Shown: positions 1 to 8,344, counted from the stretch's first letter. The stretch: 64,000 nucleotides of DNA from Rhodococcus erythropolis NBRC 15567 (GCF_001552595.1 NZ_BCRM01000001.1:620001-684000), one strand, 5' to 3'. The notes: generated by a model not told the origin, from the letters alone. Translations and numbers: made by a program.

Positions 1-20
1 ATGAGGAAGGTGCTGTAGTC

Positions 21-785
21 GTGAGTAGGAAGGTAGCGATCGTCACTGGTGGCGCATCGGGGATCGGCCTGGCAACGTGCAAACGATTCGCCGACTTGGG
101 TTGGAATGTCATCTCTGCCGACCTGTCGCATACATCCGGAGACACTGCGCCAGAACCAGATACACGGACAGTCGGCGTTCGAGTGGATGTCACCGATGAG
201 GGGGATATCCGACGGCTTCGCGACGTCGCCGAAAAGCTGTTCGGTCGTGTCGACACGGTTGTGACCTCGGCGGGAACCGCGGACAACGCGCCGATCCGGC
301 ACACCACACCCGATCGATTCAGGCGAACCCTCGAGCTGAACCTCGTTTCCACGTTTGCGGTGGTCAGGGAGTTCGTGGATCTGCTCGCCGGAGATGGCGG
401 CGGATCGGTGGTGACAATTGCCTCGGTTTCCGGCCTACGCGGCAGCGTAGACCGTGCCGCGTATTCCGCCTCGAAAGGTGGCGTGGTCGCGTTGACCACA
501 CAACTCGCGATCGAGCTCGCCGGCGAGGGGATCCGAGTCAATTGTGTTGCACCGGGTTCGACGCGGACACCGCTTGCAAGTCGGGCCCAGAGCCCTGAAA
601 TGCAGAGCGCCATCTTGCAGTCGATCCCGTTGAGCCGTTACGCGGAGCCGGCTGAGATTGCCGAAGTCGTGACCTTTGTCGCTGGTCCCGGCGCCGGTTT
701 CGTGACGGGTCAGACGTGGACGGTCGACGGAGGTCAGTCGATGACAGCCGGTTGGAATCTTGCGAAGGAGCGACATGACTCTTGA
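21..785 (+). CDS. SDR-family oxidoreductase, first gene of BKACE/DhaKL operon
   Basis: NAD(P)-dependent short-chain dehydrogenase of classical length (254 aa). The cofactor motif TGGASGIG lies at about residues 9-16 and the catalytic YSASK at about 151-155, followed by the usual VAPGSTRTP loop and a C-terminal VTGQTWTVDGG. It starts with GTG at 21, preceded by AGGAAGG at 4-10; an upstream gene may end just before it (stop codons at 2-4 or 16-18), so the operon probably begins outside the window. Its end overlaps the next gene by 11 bp. In this context it probably oxidises a hydroxyl of a polyhydroxy acid to give the keto acid used by the BKACE enzymes; the substrate cannot be read from sequence. 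Confidence 0.9.
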   Translation: MSRKVAIVTGGASGIGLATCKRFADLGWNVISADLSHTSGDTAPEPDTRTVGVRVDVTDEGDIRRLRDVAEKLFGRVDTVVTSAGTADNAPIRHTTPDRFRRTLELNLVSTFAVVREFVDLLAGDGGGSVVTIASVSGLRGSVDRAAYSASKGGVVALTTQLAIELAGEGIRVNCVAPGSTRTPLASRAQSPEMQSAILQSIPLSRYAEPAEIAEVVTFVAGPGAGFVTGQTWTVDGGQSMTAGWNLAKERHDS

Positions 786-1695
786 CGCAACGTCCAATAC
801 AACGGAGAAACCGGTAATCATCGGAGTGCACGTCAACGAGAACACCATGCGCGCACCCAATCCCCACATTCCGTGGACGCCCAGCGAAATAGCCGACACT
901 GCTCGCGCTTGTGAGGATGCGGGGGCGTCGTTGATGCATTTTCACGGTCGAGCCGTGGACGGCGGCGTGGATCACTCGGCGGCGACCTACGGAGAGATCG
1001 TCGAGCGGGTTCGGGCGGTATCGAATCTGCTGCTTGCGCCGTCGATGGCCAATGTTCCCGGCTACACGATAGATGAGCGGCTGTCGAATCTTGCCCCGAA
1101 CCAAAGTGATCCGAAACGACGTTCCGACTTCTTGGTCGTCGATATGGGCTGTGCGGCGATGGACTTGATCGATGCGACGACAGGCTTGTTCGCAACCGAT
1201 TCCAGGGTCTTCGTCAACGACACTCGAACACAGATCGAGTTACTTTCGCGCGCTGGTGAATTGGGTCTGGTGCCGTATCAGACGTCATTCAACGTGAGTT
1301 GGACGCGCGCGATCTTCGCCCACGCAAGGGTGCGGAATCCGTCGTCACCATTGGTGATCGCTTTCATTCTCGGTGGTGACGAGTTTCCGGCTGCACATCC
1401 GGCGACAGCAGCAGGGCTACGTGCGCAACTGGACCTCCTGCCGACTGATCTTCCAGTGGAGTGGATCGTCTCGGCCTACCGAGGCAATGTTCTTGCAGCA
1501 GCGGAGGAGTCGATCAAGCGCGGGGGCCATGTAGCAATCGGTGCCGGTGACTACCACTACGAAGAACTGGGATACCCCTCCACACCTGATCTGGTCGCCG
1601 AAGTTGTTTCGATCGCTCGGCGGTACGGGCGTGAACCCGCAAGTCCTGATCAGGCACGTCGAATTCTAGGGGTGGATGTCCATGCGAGTAGTTGA
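775..1695 (+). CDS. Divergent beta-keto acid cleavage enzyme (BKACE/DUF849) paralog 1
   Basis: A 306-aa member of the BKACE family, which condenses a beta-keto acid with acetyl-CoA to give acetoacetate and a new CoA ester, or acts in reverse. ATG at 775 overlaps the SDR end. The zinc-binding HxH is present as HFH (residues 55-57, in GASLMHFHGR). The conserved C-terminal VRVGxED segment reads VAIGAGD here, so the Arg and the zinc-ligand Glu of the family (Arg226 and Glu230 in Kce) are replaced by Ala and Gly at about 254 and 258; Glu263/Glu264 follow shortly after. Together with BKACE-2 (4195-5088), which has the opposite loss, this suggests altered chemistry or a hetero-oligomer. Family call is firm; activity is open. 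Confidence 0.8.
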   Translation: MTLDATSNTTEKPVIIGVHVNENTMRAPNPHIPWTPSEIADTARACEDAGASLMHFHGRAVDGGVDHSAATYGEIVERVRAVSNLLLAPSMANVPGYTIDERLSNLAPNQSDPKRRSDFLVVDMGCAAMDLIDATTGLFATDSRVFVNDTRTQIELLSRAGELGLVPYQTSFNVSWTRAIFAHARVRNPSSPLVIAFILGGDEFPAAHPATAAGLRAQLDLLPTDLPVEWIVSAYRGNVLAAAEESIKRGGHVAIGAGDYHYEELGYPSTPDLVAEVVSIARRYGREPASPDQARRILGVDVHASS

Positions 1696-2110
1696 AACCG
1701 AAGGTGCCGAACCTACTTTGGTTCATTCCTCTAACGGAAAGAGAGTGTGGATCATGGATTCGATTGCGTTTGCTTCCTCGGCTCAGGCCGGTGATGTGAT
1801 CGTGACCGGATCACACGGAGGGACGAGTGCTGGAGAGTACGCCGTCGGGTTCGGGGTTCGTGTTGTGGTGTGCAATGACGCCGGCATAGGGAAGAACAAG
1901 GCAGGAATCGCAGGTTTGGCTGCGATCGACGCCCAGAAGATCGTCGGCATTGCAGTCGGACACGAGAGTTCGCGTATCGGAGATGGCAAGGACGTGTGGG
2001 AGTGCGGCATCGTGACGTATGCCAATCCGACTGCAGTCGCAGCGGGTGTGCGTGTGGGCAGCCGCGTTTCCGAAGAAGTGCTGGCACTGATAGAGAGGAG
2101 CGTCGACTGA
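1682..2110 (+). CDS. Uncharacterised small protein, NDAGIGK pair member A
   Basis: A 142-aa protein I do not recognise. ATG 1682 is favoured because AGGGGTGG ends 6 bp before it; ATG 1676 is in frame but too close to that site. It is clearly homologous over its length to the next gene: shared IMDS/VMDS, IVxxSxGGxxSG, NDAGIGK at about residues 60-66, AGIxG, GxAVxHxSxxI, GxDxW and a C-terminal AAGxRVGxxV. No signal peptide or membrane segment is seen, so it is probably cytosolic. The glycine-rich NDAGIGK block and the conserved His/Asp look like an active or ligand site. Tight coupling (overlaps the BKACE end, and shares one base with gene B) points to a heteromeric complex acting in the same pathway. 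Confidence 0.75.
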   Translation: MRVVETEGAEPTLVHSSNGKRVWIMDSIAFASSAQAGDVIVTGSHGGTSAGEYAVGFGVRVVVCNDAGIGKNKAGIAGLAAIDAQKIVGIAVGHESSRIGDGKDVWECGIVTYANPTAVAAGVRVGSRVSEEVLALIERSVD

Positions 2111-2544
2111 TGTTTCGGAACATTGTCGGTGTGGAGAACGGTAGACAGATTGTCGTCATGGACAGTATGTCGCAGATCGAACGGTCGGACCGCGACCGCA
2201 TCGTCGTTGCGGCATCCAACGGAGGTCAAGAGTCAGGGCGGATGGCGATTGCGACGGGCTGTGCGTTGGCTGTGCTGAACGATGCCGGAATCGGCAAGGA
2301 CAACGCGGGGATCATCGGAATCGTCCGCATGGGAGATTCGGGACTTGCCGGCGTAGCGGTCAGTCACGACTCTGCCGAGATCAGCAATGGAATGGATATG
2401 TGGCACAACGGAACTGTTTCGTATGTCAACGAGCCCGCAGCGGCGGCTGGGATACGGGTCGGTGACAACGTTCGCACGTGTGTGAGTGCGTTTGCGGTTC
2501 GCTTCCCTGTCGGCCCAATGTCGGCGTCCGAGAGTTCGTCATGA
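2110..2544 (+). CDS. Uncharacterised small protein, NDAGIGK pair member B
   Basis: A 144-aa paralog of the preceding gene, coupled to it by TGATG at 2108-2112. It carries the same core NDAGIGKDNAGIIG, then VAVSHDS, NGMDMW and AAAAGIRVGDNV. It differs from A in a longer C-terminus rich in Ser and Pro. The end overlaps dhaK by ATGA. Two adjacent, diverged copies kept in one operon usually mean two subunits of one enzyme. I cannot assign a fold or reaction; an isomerase, epimerase or hydrolase step in the pathway would be possible. Confidence is for it being a real gene, not for function. Confidence 0.75.
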   Translation: MFRNIVGVENGRQIVVMDSMSQIERSDRDRIVVAASNGGQESGRMAIATGCALAVLNDAGIGKDNAGIIGIVRMGDSGLAGVAVSHDSAEISNGMDMWHNGTVSYVNEPAAAAGIRVGDNVRTCVSAFAVRFPVGPMSASESSS

Positions 2545-3536
2545 TCGGCCATGTGGTCAACCGGCCCGAGGATGTAGTCCGCGAAGCGCTCGAAGGACTT
2601 CAGATCCTGCACCCGGAAATGCTCTCCTACCACCGAGATCCGTTGTTTGTGACTCGCGCGGTTGTCGCCCGAGACAAAGTTGTGTTGGTCTCAGGTGGCG
2701 GGGCCGGGCATGAGCCGTTACACGCGGAGTTCGTCGGATCCGGCATGTTGGACGCCGCAGTTCCTGGGTCGGTCTTCGCCAGTCCCACAGCCTTTCAGAT
2801 CCGTGCTGCGGTCAATGCTGTCGAGACCGGACGGGGTGCACTTCTCATCGTGAAGAACTACACCGGAGACAAACTGAATTTCTCGATCGCGGCCGAGTTA
2901 CTCGGAACTGAGCGGCAAGTGGAGATCGTGATGGTCGACGACGACCTCGCGACGACGACTGCAGACGAGGGTGGACCTGGACGTCGTGGTACCGCTGCGG
3001 TAATCGCCGTGGAGAAGATTTGTGGGGCGGCCGCGGAACGGCACTGGGCGCTTTCCGAGATCGCTGACCTGGGGCGCCGGGTGGTGGCGGCGTCGGCGAC
3101 GTTGGGTGCAGCTTTCCGCTCGTGCACGGCTCCCGGACAGGATCGTCCGTCCTTCGAACTGGCGCCGGGGGAGATGGAGTTCGGCATCGGAATCCATGGC
3201 GAGCGTGGACGTGAGACGCGTCCGACGGTTCCTGCCGCCGAACTCGTGGCGCAGTTGTCGGAGCCGATCCTCGATGCTGTCGGGGTGGAGCGCGGGGATG
3301 GTGTGATAGCGATAGTGAATGGGCTAGGGGCAACACATGGACTCGAATTATCGATTGCCACTGCAGAATTGAAGTCTTTCCTCGGGGATGCCGGTATCGG
3401 TTTGGATCGGGTGATTGCAGGTTCTTTCGTCACTGCATTGGATATGCACGGGCTCTCTATCACCCTTCTCCGTTCGACCGAGGAGTTTGTGGATCTCTGG
3501 GATGCAACGGTACGCACTCCCGCTCTCGCTTGGTAA
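2541..3536 (+). CDS. dhaK: Dihydroxyacetone/ketose kinase subunit DhaK
   Basis: DhaK binds the ketose covalently through a histidine while DhaL supplies the phosphoryl group. ATG 2541 overlaps the previous stop (ATGA). Visible family marks: SGGGAGHEP near residues 50-58 (SGHEP more usual), NYTGDKLNF with the conserved Asp, VVDDD-like MVDDD, and GIGIHGE carrying the substrate-binding His. Length is 331 aa, normal for DhaK. The loop that is often TAGRRG reads GGPGRRG. No DhaM/PTS component is nearby, so the pair is probably ATP-dependent, as in known erythrulose or dihydroxyacetone kinases of actinobacteria. The natural ketose here is unknown. Confidence 0.9.
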   Translation: MIGHVVNRPEDVVREALEGLQILHPEMLSYHRDPLFVTRAVVARDKVVLVSGGGAGHEPLHAEFVGSGMLDAAVPGSVFASPTAFQIRAAVNAVETGRGALLIVKNYTGDKLNFSIAAELLGTERQVEIVMVDDDLATTTADEGGPGRRGTAAVIAVEKICGAAAERHWALSEIADLGRRVVAASATLGAAFRSCTAPGQDRPSFELAPGEMEFGIGIHGERGRETRPTVPAAELVAQLSEPILDAVGVERGDGVIAIVNGLGATHGLELSIATAELKSFLGDAGIGLDRVIAGSFVTALDMHGLSITLLRSTEEFVDLWDATVRTPALAW

Positions 3537-3565
3537 CTCGAATATGCACTACTGAAAAGAGTTTC

Positions 3566-4198
3566 ATGATGACAACGTTGAGCGTTGGGGACACTCGGGC
3601 GTGGATCGATCGATTTGCCGACGCCGCCGAAGATCAATTCGATTCCCTCACAGATTTGGACCGGCTTGTCGGAGACGGCGATTTCGGAATGAATCTGCGG
3701 ACGGGCCTGCGAAGTGCGGTGCAACGACTTCGTTCCGACCCGCCGACCAGTCCTGGTGAAGTGTTCGCCCGTACGTCGGATGCGTTTCTCGGCATCGGTG
3801 GGACAAGCGGACCACTTCTCGGTCTGTGGTTCGGCCGGATCGGAGCAGTCTCTGGAGTTGAAGTGACCGCAACAGACTTGGCTTCTGCCCTAGGTACGGC
3901 GACAGCTGCGGTGCAGCGTCTCGGCAATGCCCAGGTGGGTCACAAGACCATGGTCGACGCCATGGTCCCCGCAACCAGCGCATTGACCGAGGCGGCAGTC
4001 AGCGGGGCAACCTTGTCTGCTGCCTTGAGCTCTGCGGCCACGGCTGCGAGGCTCGGCGCCGAATCGACTCGCGCGATGCTCGCCCGCCGCGGACGCGCGA
4101 CCTACGTGGGAGAACACGCCAGGGGCGTCGAGGACCCTGGGGCATCGGCGATTGCCATGTTCTTCGCCGCATCCAGCTACAAGAGCGTTCCGGCATGA
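3566..4198 (+). CDS. dhaL: Dihydroxyacetone/ketose kinase subunit DhaL
   Basis: Nucleotide-binding partner of DhaK, 210 aa. Start at ATG 3566 (ATG 3569 is equally possible) with GAAAAGAG just upstream; the in-frame TTG at 3530 lies inside dhaK and has no ribosome site. The magnesium/ADP motif is LDRLVGDGDFGMN (about residues 31-43): all three Asp are kept, but the histidine that normally follows the last Asp (GDGDHG) is Phe here. The rest is typical: GGTSGPLLG and a helical GNAQVGHKTMVDAMVP. Its stop overlaps BKACE-2 by 4 bp. The His to Phe change may reflect a different substrate or slower turnover. Confidence 0.88.
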   Translation: MMTTLSVGDTRAWIDRFADAAEDQFDSLTDLDRLVGDGDFGMNLRTGLRSAVQRLRSDPPTSPGEVFARTSDAFLGIGGTSGPLLGLWFGRIGAVSGVEVTATDLASALGTATAAVQRLGNAQVGHKTMVDAMVPATSALTEAAVSGATLSAALSSAATAARLGAESTRAMLARRGRATYVGEHARGVEDPGASAIAMFFAASSYKSVPA

Positions 4199-5088
4199 GC
4201 GATCTGCGAGACAAGGTCATCGTCACAGTTGCCCCGACGGGTGGCTTCCTCACTGTTGCCGACAATCCGTTCATTCCGACTCAGCCTGAGCAGATTGCGG
4301 CGGATGTGGCACGCTGCCACAGCGCTGGAGCCAGCGTGGCAGCACTTCATGCTCGACGACCGGACGATCAAGCGACCTGTGATGCCGCAATCTATCGGCG
4401 GATGAATACGCTTGTCCGCCAAAGCTGCGACATCGTGATCAACAACTCGACCGGCGGCGGAGTCAACGGTGACATGGTGAGTGTTCGCAGTGACGGAACG
4501 CGCGTCGTGGACTGGGACGCGAGGCTGCAGGGCCTGCATGGCGGAGCAGACACATGCACGCTCGATGCCATCACGGCCTATGTGACATCACCGGTCGGTG
4601 AGGTACTGATGGACACGCCGCCCAGTCGTGCCGCCGAACTGGCAGCGTCAATGCGCGAACTAGGAATCAAACCTGAATGGGAGGCCTTCAGCCCGTCACA
4701 TCTGCTCCAGGAGATACGTACGTTGACCGAAGAGCAGCCTGGCCCGCACCTCGTCAATCTTGTACTGGGACTTGATCGAACTTTTCAGAATGCGATGCCG
4801 TACTCCCCGCAGATCTTGCAGCAGATGGTGGAACACCTACCGGAGAAATCGGTCTTCTCCGTGAGCATCAGCGGGCCAGATCAACTGCGTGGTCTGACTC
4901 ATGCACTCGTGCTCGGTGGGCACGTGCGTGTGGGAATCGAAGACTATCCGTTTCTCGCGAATGGGGAGCCGGCCGAGAACGTTCGTTTGGTGGAGAACAT
5001 CGTCGACATCGTCCAGCGACTCGGAATGCAGCCTGCAACACCTGGGGAGGCAAGGGCAATCCTTGGTTTGGAGGGTTCGGATGAGTAG
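4195..5088 (+). CDS. Beta-keto acid cleavage enzyme (BKACE/DUF849) paralog 2
   Basis: A 297-aa BKACE-family protein with the family's start (VIVTVAPTGG, then NPFIPTQPEQIA), STGGG near residue 83, and the C-terminal GGHVRVGIEDYPF in which Arg245 and Glu249 match the catalytic Arg and zinc-ligand Glu. Where the family has HxH, this protein has AALHAR: Ala50 replaces the first His, His52 remains. It overlaps dhaL by 4 bp and the dehydratase by 8 bp. Expected reaction is retro-Claisen transfer of a beta-keto acid onto acetyl-CoA, but with one zinc ligand missing it may need the paralog at 775-1695, which keeps HxH and lacks the Glu. Confidence 0.85.
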   Translation: MSDLRDKVIVTVAPTGGFLTVADNPFIPTQPEQIAADVARCHSAGASVAALHARRPDDQATCDAAIYRRMNTLVRQSCDIVINNSTGGGVNGDMVSVRSDGTRVVDWDARLQGLHGGADTCTLDAITAYVTSPVGEVLMDTPPSRAAELAASMRELGIKPEWEAFSPSHLLQEIRTLTEEQPGPHLVNLVLGLDRTFQNAMPYSPQILQQMVEHLPEKSVFSVSISGPDQLRGLTHALVLGGHVRVGIEDYPFLANGEPAENVRLVENIVDIVQRLGMQPATPGEARAILGLEGSDE

Positions 5089-6811
5089 AACACCGACGAG
5101 TAGAACACTTCGCTCGCAGGATTGGTTCGGAGGCAATGATCTCAATGCATTCATCCACCGCTCGTGGATGAAGAACCAGGGTATCCCTGATCGGATGTTC
5201 GACGGCCGACCGGTTATCGGTATCTGCAACACGTATTCCGAGCTCACGCCGTGCAACGCTCACTTCAGAGATCTGGCCGAGCAGGTGCGACTGGGTGTCA
5301 TCGAAGCGGGCGGATTTCCAGTTGAGTTTCCGGTGATGTCATTGGGTGAGACGATCATCCGCCCCACCACGATGCTCTATCGGAACCTCGTCAGCATGGA
5401 CGTGGAGGAGTCGATTCGAGCCAATCCGATCGACGGCGTCGTACTGCTCTGCGGCTGCGACAAAACCACCCCGGCGCTGGTAATGGGCGCAGCCAGTTGT
5501 GACCTTCCCACCATTGTCGTATCCGGTGGGCCCATGTTGAACGGCCGCCATCAAGGTAAAACTGTCGGATCTGGAACCTCGGTGTTCGAGATGAGTGAAG
5601 CAGTGCGAGCGGGGTGCATGAGCGAATGTGAGTTCAGAGCAGCGGAATCGGCGATGTCTCGATCGCCTGGTCACTGCAACACTATGGGCACCGCGTCGAC
5701 GATGGCTTCGATTGTCGAGACTTTGGGCCTCACGCTGCCCGGTAATGCTGCGATCCCGGCAGTGGATTCACGGCGACGTGTACTTGCACGCGACAGCGGC
5801 GTGAGAATCGTGGAGATGGTCGTCGAGAACCTGACGATGTCTTCGGTCGTCGACCGAAATTCATTCGAGAATGCGATCAAGGTGAACACGGCTATCGGTG
5901 GGTCCACCAACGCTGTGGTGCACTTGCTTGCCATCGCCGGGAGGCTGGAAATTCCCCTCGAACTCAGCGATTTCGGGGAGCAGAGTCGTGACGTTCCCCT
6001 GCTGGTCAACCTCATGCCTTCGGGTACCTATTTGATGGAAGATTTCTTCTACGCAGGCGGACTGCCCGCGGTGATCGCCGAGCTCGGAGACATCCTCCAT
6101 CTGGATGCCGCCACGGTTACCGGAATGACTCTCGGTGAGAACAACTCCGGCGAAACGATTTGGGATGACGACGTAATTCGTAGCACGGCGGCACCGTTGC
6201 TGGAGCAAGCCGGCATAGCGGTATTGACCGGCAATCTCGCGCCGAACGGTGCAGTGATCAAGCCGTCTGCGGCGTCGCCCGAGTTGCTCAGCCACGTGGG
6301 TCGTGCGGTCGTGTTTCACGGAATGGACGACTTCTCGGCGCGCGTCGACTCGCCGGATCTCGACATCGAAGCCGACGACGTCATCGTCCTCACCGGTGCT
6401 GGACCGAAGGGGTTTCCGGGTATGCCAGAGGTAGGTAATCTGCCACTCCCTCGAAGGCTGCTCGAGCAGGGTGTGCGAGACATGGTCAGGATCTCGGATG
6501 CGCGAATGAGCGGAACAGCCTTCGGCACAGTCGTTTTGCACGTTGCGCCTGAAGCGGGAGCCGGTGGGCCTCTCGGCGCGGTCAGGGATGGTGATTTGAT
6601 CGAGTTGGATGTTGCTCGTGGAGTCTTGCGTGTACTCGTCGACGACGACGAGCTGGCCAGGCGTCTCGAGGCGTTGCCGCCACGCGTACAAAAGAGTACG
6701 AGTGGGTATCAACGACTGTTCGTGGATCATGTGATGCAGGCCGACCGCGGAGTCGATTTCGATTTCCTGGTGGGCAGGCGTGGAACGGAGGTACACGGTG
6801 ACAATCACTGA
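5081..6811 (+). CDS. IlvD/Edd-family sugar-acid dehydratase
   Basis: Iron-sulfur dehydratase, 576 aa. ATG 5081 sits inside the end of BKACE-2. Cluster cysteines are visible as TPCN (Cys58), CGCDKTTPA (Cys126) and GHCNTMGT (Cys199), almost the same spacing as in the structurally known L-arabinonate dehydratase (59/127/200); the catalytic Ser lies in RMSGTAFGT near the C-terminus, followed by APEAGAGGPL. These features point to the [2Fe-2S] sugar-acid branch rather than branched-chain amino acid IlvD, and the catabolic operon agrees. It should convert an aldonate-like acid to its 2-keto-3-deoxy product. Exact sugar acid unknown. Confidence 0.87.
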   Translation: MSRTPTSRTLRSQDWFGGNDLNAFIHRSWMKNQGIPDRMFDGRPVIGICNTYSELTPCNAHFRDLAEQVRLGVIEAGGFPVEFPVMSLGETIIRPTTMLYRNLVSMDVEESIRANPIDGVVLLCGCDKTTPALVMGAASCDLPTIVVSGGPMLNGRHQGKTVGSGTSVFEMSEAVRAGCMSECEFRAAESAMSRSPGHCNTMGTASTMASIVETLGLTLPGNAAIPAVDSRRRVLARDSGVRIVEMVVENLTMSSVVDRNSFENAIKVNTAIGGSTNAVVHLLAIAGRLEIPLELSDFGEQSRDVPLLVNLMPSGTYLMEDFFYAGGLPAVIAELGDILHLDAATVTGMTLGENNSGETIWDDDVIRSTAAPLLEQAGIAVLTGNLAPNGAVIKPSAASPELLSHVGRAVVFHGMDDFSARVDSPDLDIEADDVIVLTGAGPKGFPGMPEVGNLPLPRRLLEQGVRDMVRISDARMSGTAFGTVVLHVAPEAGAGGPLGAVRDGDLIELDVARGVLRVLVDDDELARRLEALPPRVQKSTSGYQRLFVDHVMQADRGVDFDFLVGRRGTEVHGDNH

Positions 6812-7553
6812 GCGTGTCGGCCGAGTCGTGGTCGTGACCGGTGCAGGGTCGGGACTCGGCCGCGCAATGGCCAGAGGTCTACTCGATGCAGGACACCACG
6901 TTGTATTGGCTGGTCGAAACAGCGTGAGCTTGGAAGCGACAGGTGGGGGTCACGAGCGTGCAGTGGTAATTCCCGCTGATGTGTCCTCGCCCGAATCGGT
7001 TCACCGGTTGTTCACATCCGTGACTGAGCGTGTCGGCAGACTCGATGTGCTTGTCAACAACGCAGGGACATTCGGTCCGTCGGGGAGTGTGGACGAGATC
7101 GATCCTGAAGCGTGGAACGCGACAGTCGCAGCCAATCTCACCGGCGTATTCCTTTGTGCGCGTGAAGCGATTCGTATCATGAAAACACAGGATCCGAGAG
7201 GAGGCCGGATCATCAACAACGGGTCGCTCTCCGCTCACACGCCCCGGCCTGACAGTGCCGCCTACACCGCGACCAAACACGGTGTGTCAGGTTTGACGAA
7301 GTCGATCTCTCTCGACGGCCGAGAATTCGACATCTGTTGCAGTCAAATCGACATCGGCAATGCGGCAACTGACATGACAGCCGGAATCGGCCACTCGGCA
7401 CGACAAGCTGACGGCACCACCAGGCCCGAGCCGACATTCGATCCTCGTCATGTCGCGAACACCGTTGTGCAACTGATAGATCTACCACTCGACGTGAATG
7501 TCCCGACTCTGACGATCATGGCAAACCGGATGCCGTACGTCGGGCGCGGTTGA
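6798..7553 (+). CDS. SDR-family oxidoreductase, last gene of the operon
   Basis: Short-chain dehydrogenase, 251 aa, starting with GTG 6798 placed 6 bp after GGAGG (6787-6791); it overlaps the dehydratase end by 14 bp. TGAGSGLG at about 13-20, NNAG at about 88-91 and YTATK near 155-159 are the SDR cofactor and catalytic motifs. The usual P-G segment after the active site is replaced by SQIDIGNAATDM, and the end MANRMPYVGRG is unlike the common VDGG tail, so it belongs to a different SDR subgroup from the first gene. It probably handles a second oxidation in the pathway. It ends 5 bp from the convergent IclR gene. Confidence 0.88.
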   Translation: MTITERVGRVVVVTGAGSGLGRAMARGLLDAGHHVVLAGRNSVSLEATGGGHERAVVIPADVSSPESVHRLFTSVTERVGRLDVLVNNAGTFGPSGSVDEIDPEAWNATVAANLTGVFLCAREAIRIMKTQDPRGGRIINNGSLSAHTPRPDSAAYTATKHGVSGLTKSISLDGREFDICCSQIDIGNAATDMTAGIGHSARQADGTTRPEPTFDPRHVANTVVQLIDLPLDVNVPTLTIMANRMPYVGRG

Positions 7554-7558
7554 CGGCG

Positions 7559-8344
7559 TCAGCGTCGTTGTAGGACAGGGCGGACGACGGACTGGGCACT
7601 CGAGAGATCACGTGAGATGGCGATTGCCGTCGTCCGCACCGCCGCGTCGATACGGGTCAGATTTATTCGGCCTGCCATACCGGAAATGGAGATGGCGCCG
7701 AGGACGTCTTCGTCCGGGCCGAATATTGGTGCTGCGGCGCCGACGATCCGGGGAAATGCTTCCTGGCGGTCGAAGGCGACACCACGCTTGCGAACACGAT
7801 CCAGTTCTCGGTGGAAGAGTTCGGGGTCGGTGATGGTGTTCTCGGTGTGTGCTTCGAGGACAGTGGGCATCGTGAAATCCCGAGAGTTGGTGAACGCCAA
7901 TACTGCTTTGCCGGAACAACTTGCGTGTGCAGGCCACCGACCACCGATTTGCTGCGGAAGGCGTGGTCCGTCGTCGCCACGGAAGACATCAAGGTAAACC
8001 ACGTCGAAACCGTCCAATACAGCGAGTCCCACGTTGTGCCCCGTTGCTTCACGCAAGGCCGAAAGGTGGCGCCGCGCTGCTTCGCGGAGGTTTCGCTGCC
8101 GTGGAACAGATTCGCCGATCTCGAACAGGAGGAGACCCAAGCGGTAGTTGGTTCCTTGCCGTTCGAGCAACCCGACTCGGACGAGATCGTCGACCATTCG
8201 ATACACCGTTGTTTTGGCCATGCCTGTCCGTCGAACAAGCGCTGCTGCGCTGAGAACGCCTGAGCTGTCACGAAAAGTCTTCAGGATCTCGGTGGAACGA
8301 CCAATTGCGGAAACCTCGCCATCGGCCCGATGAATGGGACTCAC
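7559..8344 (-). CDS. IclR-family regulator of the BKACE/DhaKL operon
   Basis: N-terminal winged helix (about residues 15-75, with AALVRRTGMAKTTVYRMVDDL) and C-terminal IclR effector domain (GHNVGLAVLDG, SCSGKAVLAF, GVAFDRQEAFPRIVGAAAPIF). I prefer GTG 8344: the frame stays open to TTG 8386, but that start would lie inside a perfect inverted repeat. No good ribosome site precedes 8344, and a promoter-like pair ends 6 bp before it, so the transcript may be leaderless. It faces the catabolic operon and is its likely regulator, sensing a pathway acid. Whether it activates or represses is not visible. Confidence 0.85.
   Translation of the reverse strand: MSPIHRADGEVSAIGRSTEILKTFRDSSGVLSAAALVRRTGMAKTTVYRMVDDLVRVGLLERQGTNYRLGLLLFEIGESVPRQRNLREAARRHLSALREATGHNVGLAVLDGFDVVYLDVFRGDDGPRLPQQIGGRWPAHASCSGKAVLAFTNSRDFTMPTVLEAHTENTITDPELFHRELDRVRKRGVAFDRQEAFPRIVGAAAPIFGPDEDVLGAISISGMAGRINLTRIDAAVRTTAIAISRDLSSAQSVVRPVLQRR

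Noticed and set aside
4901-5080. N-terminal extension of the dehydratase
   Set aside because: The extra 60 residues overlap BKACE-2 and the family start fits ATG 5081.
5861-6808. A 315-codon open frame on - opposite the dehydratase
   Set aside because: Antisense to the conserved C-terminal half of the IlvD/Edd protein.
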